Source: Sternotherus odoratus (Eukaryota; Chordata; Testudines; Kinosternidae). Taken from it: DNA of 64,000 bases. The notes beneath the pieces are model-generated. The model saw nothing but the letters and a program-made list of their open reading frames with translations. It ran no database searches and was not told where the DNA came from. The position numbers and the translations under genes were made by a program. The stretch is from assembly GCA_032164245.1 (NCBI GenBank), contig JAVMKO010000001.1, forward strand, positions 251,853,644-251,917,643. The letters run 5' to 3'. Shown piece after piece: positions 11,701 through 23,700 of this stretch (within the stretch, counting starts at the first letter, position 1; each line of letters starts with the position of its first letter).

Positions 11701-14700
11701 TGTTCAATCCGAGATTGTGTGTGCTGAATTTGCAAATGTATTGAAGTTCTGCAGTCTCCCTTTGCAGTCTGGATTTGAAGTTTTTTTGCTGCAGTATGGT
11801 GACTTTTAAATCTGTAATAGTGTGTCCAGGCAGGTTGAAGTGTTCCCCTACAGGTTTTTGTATATTGCCATTCCTAATATCTGATTTGTGTGTATTTATC
11901 CTTTTTCGTAGGGACTGTCCAGTTTGGCCGATGTACATAGCAGAGGGACACTGGTGGCATATAATGGCATATATGACATTGGTTGATGTGCAGGTGAATG
12001 AGCCAGTGATGGTATGGCTGATCTGGTTAGGTCCTGTGATGGTTTTGCTGGTGTAGATATGTGGGCAGAGTTGGCATCGAGGTTTGTTGCATGGATTGGT
12101 TCCTGAGTTGGAGTTATTGTGGTGCAGTGTGCTGTTGCTGGTGAGAATTTGTTTAAGGTTGGCAGGTGGTCTGTGTGCCAGGACTGGCCTTCCTCCCAAG
12201 GCCTGTGAAAGTGAGGGATTATTGTCCAGGATGGGTTGTAGGTCACTGATGATGTGTTGCAGAGGTTTTAACTGAGGACTGTAGGTGATGGCCAGTGGTG
12301 TTCTGTTGTTTTCTTTCTTGGGCTTGTCTTGTAGTAGCAGGCTTCTGGGTACACGTCTGGCTCTGTTGATCTGTGTCCTTATTTCCTTGTGTGGGTATTG
12401 TAGTTTTGAGAAAGCTTGGTGAAGATCTCGTAGGTGTTGGTCTCTGTCTGAGGGGTTGGAGCAAATCCGATTGTACCTCAGTGCTTGGCTGTAGACAATG
12501 GATCGTGTGGTATGTCCGGGATGGAAGCTGGTGGCATGAAGGTAGGCATAGCTGTCGGTAGGTTTTCGGTATAGGGTGGTGTCGATGTTGCCGTCATTAA
12601 TTTGCACTGTGGTGTCTAGGAAGTGGATTTCCTGTGTGGACTGGTCCAGACTGAGGTGGATGTTGGGGTGGAAGCTGTTGAAGTCATGGTGGAATTCTTC
12701 CAGAGTTTCTTTCCCATGGGTCCAGATGATGAAGATGTCATCAATGTAGCGTAGATAGAGAAGGGGTGTGAATGGACGAGAGTTGAGGAAGCGTTGTTCC
12801 AGGTCTGCCATAAAGATGTTGGCATACTGTGGGGCCATGCGGGTGCCCATATTCCAGACTAACACGGCTACCTCCCTGATTCTTAAAGTACCCCAGTTAC
12901 CTTTATTTTGCCCCCTTAGCGATGCCTTGAAAATATCAGAATGTCAGGCTACCTTATCCATCCAGAATAAACACTTTCATATTATCAGTGTCCTTCCAAA
13001 CTAGAATACTTGCTTGTAATCATATGGTGGTTGTGCTAACCACCAGCTTCCTTATGCTCTTATCCTTCAAAAAATCAATTTCCCCAAATCTTGACCAGAC
13101 TCAAAAGCCTACTGACGGCAGCCATTCACATTTCTCATTAAATGTCTATTCCTGCAAAGCGATGAAGGTGTCAGATATAGACAAAACTTAATAAGTGGTA
13201 ACACTTACCAGCTCCTCATGGTCTCTACTTTTATTTGTAGTGTAGGAATATGGAAACAGTACCATCTGTGAGTAAGAGTGCATAGTTATATATGCCTTAA
13301 TGTGATCTTTATGCTTTTGGAGGAAATTAGCTACCGCTTTCACTTCTGGTTCAGACTCAGGATAGGGTCCACAGTATGTCTCCTGACAATCATTATGAGA
13401 GGCACCTTTACCTGTAATAAAATAGAGGATACAATGTCACCTGTTGAGTTCTTATAGTATACATTGAATTGTCTCATGGTTCAGTGACAAAATAAAGCAT
13501 TAGAATACTATACAAGTGAGCATAGAATCTGGGACACCTTGGATGCATCATTACTGCATAAATCATTATTGCACCATTTAAGCATCTGGGCCTGATTCTC
13601 CACTACCTTGCCTTATGTTAAAAAAATTGGAGAGGATACAGAAAAGGGCCACAAAAATTATTTGAGGGCTGGAGAAAATGCTTTACATTCAGAGACCTAA
13701 AGAGCATAATATGTTTAGCTGATCAAAAATAAGTTTGAGAGGTGACTTGATTACAATGTATAAGTACCTTTGTGGGAGAAAACATGGGTACTAAGGGATT
13801 CTTTAATCTAGCAGAGAAGGACATAACAAGAACCAATGGCTGAAAGCTGAAGCTAGATAAATTCAAAGTGGAAATAAGGCACAAATTTTTAACAGTAAGG
13901 GTGAATAACCACTGGAACAAATTACCAGGGGAAGTGGTAGAATTGGAACAAATTCTGCACATGGACTGGCTGTTGGATTGTAATCTTTTTAACTGATTCC
14001 AAAAGGATTTTTACAAAATCTCACTATCTCTGTTATGAAACTGACCTAAAAACTTTATTCATATCTCTATGTATCTTTTAATCATAGAAACTCTTTCTTT
14101 TTTCTTTTTATTAATAAATCTTAGATTTAGTTACTATGGATTGACTATTGAGTGAAATCTGAAATATTCATTGACTTGGTGAGCAAGCAGTCTCTTGGTA
14201 TTGTTGGAACTTTATATAATGTGAATTAGGTTTTTAGTAGTCCTCCCTATATTAGATTTGGCTGTGTGGGTGGGAGCCAAAGGCTGGATTGCTTAAAAGG
14301 GACTGTATTTTGGCTTGTTGGTAACCAGATAGCTGTTTGGTTACTGGCTTGGTGAAATCTAATTACAGAATAAACCACCAGTTTTGGAGATTGCCTGCCC
14401 TATTCTTTGCAGTTTGCCCGGAATAAGCATTCTCAGTGAAGCCCCTTCAGGCACTACGATCACACCATGTCTACACTAAAGACTTGTGTCAGTATAGTTA
14501 CATCGATCAGGAGTGTGAAAAATCCATACCCCAGAGTGATGTAGTTATACTGACCTTAACTTCCCATGTACACAACACTATGTCAACAAGAGATCTTCTG
14601 ACTCTTGGGGAGGTGGATTAACTACACCAATGGCAGAGCTCTCTCCCATCAGTGTACAGGCACATTCACTTAAGCGCTACAATAGCACAGCCCTCAGAAT

Positions 14701-17700
14701 TTCACAGCTACATACAAGGTGGAACAAATTGTTTAGCACAGGGGTCGGCAACCTTTCAGAAGTGGAGTGCCAAGTCTTCACTTATTCACTCTAATTTAAG
14801 GTTTCATGTGCCAGTAATACATTTTAATGCATTTAGAAGGTCTCTTTCTATAAGTCTATAATATATAACTAAACTACTGTTGTACGTAAAGTAAATAAGG
14901 TTTTTAAAATGTTTAAGAAGCTTCATTTAAAATTAAATTAAATGACCAGTGGCCAGGACCCAGGCAGTGTGAGTGTCACTGGAAATCAGCGCATAGGTTG
15001 CCTACCTCTTGTTTAGCATAAGTAGTTAACACATATTTCAAGGGACCATTCAAGAAGAAGTGGTATATTAACATGTCTCCAATCAGAGAGGGGAAAGGAA
15101 GGGAGGGGGAAAAAAGGCAGCTGGGTGCGGCAGTGAGGGCATTGTTAGTGGGTTGTAGATTGTTGTAATAAGCCATAAATCCAGTGTCTCTATTCAGTCC
15201 ATGATTTCTACTGTCTAGCAAAAGTATGTATTTAAACTCCCAGGCTCATCTTTTGAAGATGATGGGCAGATTTCCTTTGAGAATAAGGATCGAGAGGTCA
15301 CATATAGAGTGATTGTTTTGTAAAAAAACTGTTCACATACAGGCAATATGGTGTTTATGTTTTTTATCATTTTTCTGTGTAAGGGTTTCACCCATATAAT
15401 TGTTATTGGGCATTTAGTGCACTGGATGAGATACGTCACATGTTGTGATAGGCATGTGTAGGACCCACAGATCTTAATAAGTGGGTTGTGGGGGTGTCGA
15501 TCATCATAGCAGTGGAGATATGTTGACAGGTCTTGCATTTCTTGTTCTGGCAGGATCTGGTTCTGCCTTAAGTTAACTTAAGGCAGAACCAGTTGTAATT
15601 GTATCTGCTCAACACCTCTAAAAATGAAGCCCTTCCCTTAAAGAGTGGTTCTACGCAGAAAAATGCCTCTGTTAAATTGAAATTGTTGGGTTCCACCTTT
15701 ATAGTTCCATGGGATTGTGTGTCAGATGTGTTCAGTTTAAGTAAAAAAATATTTTAAAAAGAATTAGAAAACTCAACCATCATCGATTGTGAAGAGTCTG
15801 CAGCCAAGATTATGTTGTGAGTTACAGCTATACAATCCCATTACTTTCCATGGCTTTGCTAAGGGATATATTATTGAAATGTAATAAGCAATTCTATTGA
15901 GGACGTCCAAGAATGAATAGAATTCAGTTTGCATTCTGATAGCTATATTGGTTCCACAAAATAGAAACTTATGTTAATTACTGAAATCATCTGCTATGAC
16001 TCAGTACACCCAGAAGGTAGGTCTGTTGCATATAAAGGTGCCCTTTTTTGCCATTGCTGGCCGCCGCTTCCTGCAGTTCCCATTGGCCAGGAACGGCGAA
16101 CTGCAGCCACTGGGAGCTGTGGGTGGCTGTGCAAATGTAAACAAAATGTCTGCCAGTGGATTACCCTGATGGGTCGCATGCGGCCCGCGGGCTGCACGTT
16201 GCCCACCACTGCTGTAGCCTCAGTGTGTCTGTTTCCCCACTTTTAAAATAGAGATGATATTGGAGTTGCTAAGCATTTTAAGTTCTTTGAAAATTAAATG
16301 TACTATATAAATTCCTACCATAATTAATATTCACAGCATAAAAGATTTCCTATTAAGCTTCCTGATTTCTCCAAATTCTGTATTGATTAACTATTTTATA
16401 TTTGATATTACTCTTAGATCTTATATGGTCCCCATCAGCATAGTATCTTAGCATCTCACAAACTTTAATGAATTTACCCTCACAACACTTGGTAGGGAAG
16501 TTTGCTTTTCCATCGGTAAAATGGGAATAAGGAGGCACATAGAGCTTAAGTGTCTTGCTGATAACCACACAGGAAGTATGGGGCAAAACTGGGAATTGTT
16601 CTCTGACCTCTTGACCTTCTTATAAACATTTGATTAAGTTCATTACTAAGGTACATTATCTTTATATCAGAAACGACTTTATGAATAAGTAAAGAAAACT
16701 ATTTTAAAAATGAAAAACTTTGAAGGTTAAAACTGAAATGTCTGTAATAAAATATAACGAAAGTTACATCGTACCACACCAGCCTGCATCAAAATTCCTG
16801 TTCATGTCGGTACCAATGCACCAGTTGTTGCCATGCTTTGAGCGGCTCTTCCTCCACAACCTATTCTGTTGACAGACACACAAAAATGTGGGTTTACATA
16901 AAAGTTTAAAAAAATACTTATCACTATTTCACTTGCTAGTGAAAATGCAACTTTTACATTTCCAGATATCAAGGCTAGAAACCTCCAATGAAGGGGAGCA
17001 AAAAAGTAGGAGATTTAGGGAGCCTATAAAACAATAAGCTAGTTATCTGCATGGAGCCAAAGAAGTGTAGGACTGGAAGGGTTCTTGAGTGGTCATCTAA
17101 TCCAGTTCCCTGCACTCAAGGCAGGACTACATAATAACTAGACCGTTCCTGACAGGTGTTTGTCTAACTTGTTCTTAAAAACTTCCAATGATGGAGATTC
17201 CACAACCGCACTAGGCAATTTGTTTGGTTTTTAACTACCATGCCAACTAGGAAAATTGTCCTAATATCCAATCTAAACCTCCCTTGCTGCAGTTTAAATC
17301 CATTGCTTCTTGTCCTAGCCTCTGAAATTAACAAGAACAATTTTTCACCCTCCTCCTAATAACAACTTTTTATGTACTTGAAAACTGTTCTCATGTCCCC
17401 TCTCAGTCTTCTCATCTCCAGACTAAACAATCCCAATTTTTTTCAATCTTTCCCTCAAAGGTCACATTTTCTAGACCTTAAATCATTTTTGTTGCTCTTC
17501 TCTGGACTTTCTCCAGTTTGTCCACATCTTTCCTGAAATGTGGCACCCAGAACTGGACACAATACTCCAGCTGAGGTCTTATAGGCACAGGGTAGAGCGG
17601 AAGAAAGCAAGCTGTGTATTGCTTTCAGCACTCCTGCTAATACATCCCAAAATGCTATTCCCTTTTTTTGCAACTATGTTACATTGTTACTCATATTTAA

Positions 17701-20700
17701 CTTGTGATCCACTTTGACCCTCAGATCCCTTTCCCCCATACTCCTTCCAAAGCAGTCATTTCCCATTTTATATGTGTGCCATTGATTGATCCTTCCTAAG
17801 TGGAATTCTTGGCATTTGTCCTTATTGAATTTCTTCCTATTTGCTTCAGATCATTTCTCCAGTTTATCCAGATCATTTTGAAGTTTAATGCTATCCTCCA
17901 AAGCATTTGCAACCCCTCCCAACTCGATATTGTCCACAAACTTTATAAGTGTACTCTCTGTACCATTGGCTAAATAATTTATAAAGCTATTGAACAGAAC
18001 TGAACCCAGAACTAATCCTTTCGGGACCCCATTCAATATGCCCTTCCAGCTTGACTGTGAACTACTCTCTGGAAATGGTTTTCCGACCATGTATGCATTC
18101 ACTTTATAGCAGCTCCATCTAGGTTCTATTTCCCTAGTTTGTTTATAAGGCAGTCATGTGAGATGGTATCAAAAGTCTTACTAAAGTCAAGATATACCAC
18201 ATCTACCTCTTCCTCCCTATCCACAAGGCTTATTACCCTGCCAAAGAAAGCTATTAGGTTGGCTTGACACAATTTGTTCTTGAAAAACATGTTGACTTGC
18301 TTATCACCTTATTATCTTCTAGGTGTTTGCAAACTGATTGTTTGATTATTTGCTCGGTTATCTTTCCAGGTACTGAAATTAAGTAATGCTAAACATGCTA
18401 GATGAACAGTTGTACAGTACAATGCCTGGTTATTTCTGGTATAATTACAGACATGTTGCGTTTTATGCGCATTTAACTTATGCTATTTCCGCTTTACGCG
18501 GTCGTCCGAAAAAAAAAGTAAGGGAAAACTTAAAATATAAAAACTTTCTTCAGATTTCGCCCGCCATTGAAGGCAATTGGGTTTCAGCTATAAGTGGTTC
18601 CCACTTTACGAGGAAACCCCAGAACCGAACCCTTGCGTAAGACGCGGCATGCCTGTATTCTGATTTGACTAGAACTTGGACTACGCAAATAGGGGAGGAC
18701 TCAAAATATTTGTCAGATACCCAAATTGACAACTTCAAATCAAAACCACATTTGAGCTTAATGAAAGATTTTGTTAAAAGACTTCTGAGGGTGCTAATTA
18801 AAATAATTTTGAAAGATGCTGTTTAAAATAAAGATTGCACAATTTTTGCATGCAAAAGGGGAAATCGTTACATTCTTACTCAGTCTCTATTTAGTCAAAC
18901 TGTCATTGAGAGTGGAAGTTTGCCCACATAAGGACAAAGTGAAAATTGAGTCAATATTTTAGAATGCGGTTCCATGACCCAAATTCTCCTGTTACTTTAA
19001 TGTCATTCCACTGATTTTAATGGCACTGTGCATTATAACTAGGAGGTGAACTACTACTAATGATAGAATTTTCATACACCAAGCTCTTTTGCATGTAAAG
19101 TCTACGAATTGTGGGTGCAGCTGTTAGCCTGTAAAGACTATATATATAAAAAGTTGAAATACACAAATAGAAGCTGGACTGAGGCCCCTTTAAAAATATA
19201 GCCCAAAGTTTATAGAACTAAAGACAGGCTTCTGCCTAAAAAGGGAATCTGGAAACTAAGTAAAAAGATAAATTCATAAAGCAAATAAATCATTCAGCCT
19301 CTGGGAGTCTTGAGCCATCTTCTCATAGTAAGTAAAATACCTGATAAGAGACTGGGATGTTGTCTGAACTTACCTGTTGCTCATTTATTTACGTGAAATA
19401 ACAAATACTTGGAAAACTATGCTATCTGGCCTTAGACCACAGAAGTGAGTTGTTCAGTCAGGCCTTTGTGCCCTTATGGTGGACTATCATAGTATTGGCA
19501 GTCTTGCTGATGCAGCTTACCATAGTTATCAGCTGACATCCGAAAGAATTAAAATCACAGAGTGATTTTACACTCCTAAGCACTGTTTGACCTGAGATCC
19601 AGAAAACACCTGTGTTCTATGAGTTAAAATCACACATTTGCAGAAACGATTGTGATCTATAAAGGGGCAAAGAATAGAGAAATTCCAAGCACGAGTTAAG
19701 AGGTTTGGGCTCCAAACTGCCACATGGCGTTCTGAAAAGTATGCCTTTTGATCTGTCCAGTATATCAGCCCTCACAGTACTTGTGAATAACATGTTGGAA
19801 TGTTCCACCGTCTGTCTAGAAACCTACGTACAGTGGTCCACGTGTATTCATAGCCATCTACATTCATCACAGGCATGACGTAGAAATCAAGATGCTGCAG
19901 AAGTCTTGTCATGATCCGATCTTTCTCACGGAAGTGGGTTGCCTATAGAACATGAAAAGAACTTGTTCATAATGTTTATAATAATGTTTTCCTCACAATC
20001 CTTGAAAGGCACTTGACAGGTCCTCAGTTGGCCCTATGTAAAATAATAATGTGATGGTGGTGGCGGCATCAGTCCAGCCCCCGGTGGACAAAAACCCACA
20101 TCACAGAAGTCACCACTACAACCAAAACCTTAGTTAGCACAGAGAGGCTTGGAATTCAATTAAAATGGAGATTCAGCTGTCCGCTTACCCAAGTGGGTGG
20201 TCACTCTAGGCCAGGACTGAGGCATATTGGTGAGGAAGCTTGTACTTTTGCTGCTTGTGCAGATAAATAGTGTAAGTCTCCAAAGTTGTCACAAGCATTA
20301 AAACTGCTTAATAATAGCATTTGGAATGGCTGTTGGAAGTATGCATTGTTTGGGTTTTTTAAATTATTAAAAATGAAATACATCCTTGTGCAAAGGGCCA
20401 CCACAAGACCTAGGCACTATTTATGTCCCACCTAAGACCTATTTTGAGGGCTTAAATGGGACTTAAGTGACACCTAGGCTTTTTATTTGTCTTTTCCATA
20501 AGGGTAAATTGTACCCTAATTAATAGATTAGCTGGATTACGAAATGTAAAGAGTTAAATTTAATAGTATTTTTCCCCCTCATATGTCTTCCATTAGACAT
20601 GTCCTATTACTGTAACTTTCCCTGCCCTTTTTATTTCCTGGCAACAGTTTTCTCTGATGTGAATATAAAGTGGCAGTCTTTATTGTACCTAAAAACAAGA

Positions 20701-23700
20701 TTCAAGACATCATTAAGAAGAATGTTTATTGTAGCCAAGAAGCTACTACCAGGAATGTGTGTGGCTATGTCTGTGACAATTTTAACAGAAGTGTTCCTTC
20801 ATAAAGTGAGATGGAAATAAAGCTTTGGATTGAATTAAAAATGCTCAGGTAAATTAGACGAAGGAGATAGGGAGGCAAACAGTTTACATTTTCTCTCAAC
20901 TTGTTCACTGCTTACAGACGTTACAGGTACATTTCAGTGGCATGACAGCAGCACAGTTGCTCATCATTTAGATCAACAGCAAGAGGTTAATTAGCATTAA
21001 CTAAGGGAGAATTTAAGGCTGGCCTTTTTCAGAGGGGCTTGATGGAGTTAGGTGCCCAAATCCTACTGACTTTCAAAGAGAGCACCAAACTTTTATAGGC
21101 TCTTTTTAAAAAAATCTCCTATCTAAACTCCTTCACATACTGCCAGACAATTCTGGAGCCATACTGATTTCAGTGGAGTTTTATAGATGTAACTGAGGGC
21201 TGAAGTGAGACCCTAATGTTTATTCTGATGCCTTTACTCTCTATATATCATTCAGTTTCATGGTGGACAAACTGTTATTTCACCTTCTGGTTGGGTAACT
21301 CTAGGTTTGGACTTTACTACTCAAATGCACTCTTAAGGTATGTCTGCACTGTCAAGCTGGAGGTGTACATTCCATCTGGAGGAGACATCCCATGCTAGCT
21401 CTGATTGATCACAAAAAATAATGTAGCTAAAGTGGCAGGAGGGGCTGGATTCTCTGAGTATGATACTGTCCAAGATGTTAGGCATATACGCAGGGCAGTT
21501 AGCCCCTTCTGCCATTCATACCATCACAGCTCAGAGCTAGGATGGGTATGTCTCCTCCAGCTCGAAGTGTAGACATAGGTTTAGTTTGAAATGCACTAAC
21601 ATGTGTTCTCCACTCATGACCATTCCATGAATATGATAGACTTGGCCTAACTTACTGCTGACGTGAAAAATTTACCCTTATATTTGCTAGACAAGCTGAG
21701 CTTTTTAATCTCTGTCTCATACAGACACTTTATTCGTCAGTGCTGTGGCATTAAATTAAATAGGAAGTTGTTGAGCTATAGCACAATTTGCAAAAGAAGG
21801 AAAATAGGATCAAGGTATTTTATTCTGTTTTAAATATTGTAATGAAATCTACTCACATGTCCTATGAACCACAGGCAAAAAGCAGGAGAAATCCATTCCC
21901 TTGCATGGATGCCACAGTCAATCCATATGGCATTTTTTGGTGTTCTGTCTGTATTAGATGAAAGCTAACGAAAGAATATATGTTAAAGGCTGTAAGAAAG
22001 TTGTGGATTTTTGTTTGTTTGTGTCAAGACCAGTGGCCACAGTTTATTAAAGTTGTGGGTTTGGTACAATGAGTGTGTCAACATGGCATTAGGCAGACGC
22101 TCCCCTGGAGATCTCTCAGGCGTCCCCTCAACCTGTTTCCTGATGAAGAATGAAGACCCCTTCTTGGTACCCTGACAGGAGCAGCAGCCCTGGGTGCACA
22201 CCCACATGTAAGCTCCAGCACCTTCTACCAAGTAATGCAGCCTACCAAAGCAGGACAGCAGCACAGAAGACACAGGTGTGTCCTATTTTGCTCTCAGATG
22301 CAAGCATGGCAGAATGGCAGTTCGGACACATTTGAGTGAGTTAAGTCCTGTGGCACCTTAAAGACTAACTATAAAGTTTTGCATCCGACGAAGTGGGTAT
22401 TAGCCCACGAAAGCTTATGCTTCAAAACTTTATAGTTAGTCTTTAAGGTGCCACAGGACTTTGTTACCTCTGCTATTCCAGACTAACACGGCTACCTCTC
22501 TGATATTTGAGTGAGTGTCACTGTAATGTGGTGCAAGGGTCCCAACACCACTCAGATCTGTGGCAACTATAAAAAGATGCAGTTTCCACACAATTGTGGC
22601 CCGCTATTTTCTTACAGCCTTGTTTATGCTGAAATGGCATATGAAAATGGAAATAGAACAGCAAACAAAAAGAAGAAAGAGAGACAAGAAAAGGAAGCAC
22701 GCTCTCTTCCTCTCTCTTGCATGGCATTCTCAAGGAGACACTGGGCTGGATGTTGATCTCACTTACACTAGTTTATGTGCCCAGTAACTAAATTGACTTA
22801 CTGTAGTGCAAAGGAGAGCAGTATTTGACCCACTATATATGCCAAAGTTTAGTGGCACCCTGTTTACTTTTGGAAAGGGAAGAGTGGAGTATTTTCAAAA
22901 CTTTAAAAAGAAACCACACATTTTTTTTTTGATTGAACTACTAGTATCATTTTTTAAAATTCTTTCTGACAAAAACTACAGCTGTAGTTTAAATTACTAC
23001 CGAAAAAGAGTTCACATTAAATCATAACTATACCTTCAATATATAAAGTGGGCGTTTCTCAAACGAGGATCCAATATATATTTTCTGGAGGAGATCAGCA
23101 TTCATTTCTGTTATTTCTTCCATCCAAGAATATATCTACAAAAATGGAGTGGATCAGTTAGCAAATATAGTTTCAGTTTAAAAGTCTTCAGCCCCAACTC
23201 TGCTTTCCATGCACAGAAAATATTCCCATTAAACAGGTTTTCCATTCAGTCCCATTCAGTGCAAGGAATGCATGACTGTGGCTTCTTTTTAGAAAGGGAA
23301 GGAGGATTTTTCCAAACTTTTACAGGACTTAGCTGCACAAGTTCTCACCTACCATCAATGGCTAATTATACATAGCCAGCTCTTCTGTCTCATACAATTT
23401 GAGAGACAAAAGAAGAAGAGCAAGGTGAGTGAGGCAGTATCTTTTATTGGACCAACTACTATTAGTAAGAGAGACAAGTTGTCAAGTTACACAGAGCTCT
23501 TCGTCACATCTTGAAAAGGTACCACCAAGAGTATCACAGTTAAATACAAGTTCCAACAGATAGTTTAGCATGTATTTTTAGGGACCATTCAAGGTAAAGT
23601 GGTCTGAAATAATACATTCAAGAGAGAAGATAGGTTTCTTTAAAAGCTATCTGGGTAGGGGAGAAAAGGCAGAAAACACTTTTGGATAATTTTTTAAAGA

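Larger units (their letters stand above)
11412..12883 (-). mobile_element. Penelope-like retroelement, 5'-truncated, in CPB2 intron 9
   Basis: A 1472-bp insertion bounded by a perfect 13-bp target duplication TAAAGTACCCCAG (11399-11411, 12884-12896). On the minus strand the order is a short terminal piece with GGTAGCCGTGTTAGTCTGG, the RT/GIY-YIG ORF, then the 3' module with a hammerhead-like core and GGTGCCACAGGACTTTG. It lies in the same orientation as CPB2. N-terminal RT motifs are missing, so this copy is truncated. Confidence 0.93.

Noticed and set aside
11775..12275. Open frames antisense or out of frame to the Penelope-like ORF
   Set aside because: Shadows of the RT/GIY-YIG coding sequence.
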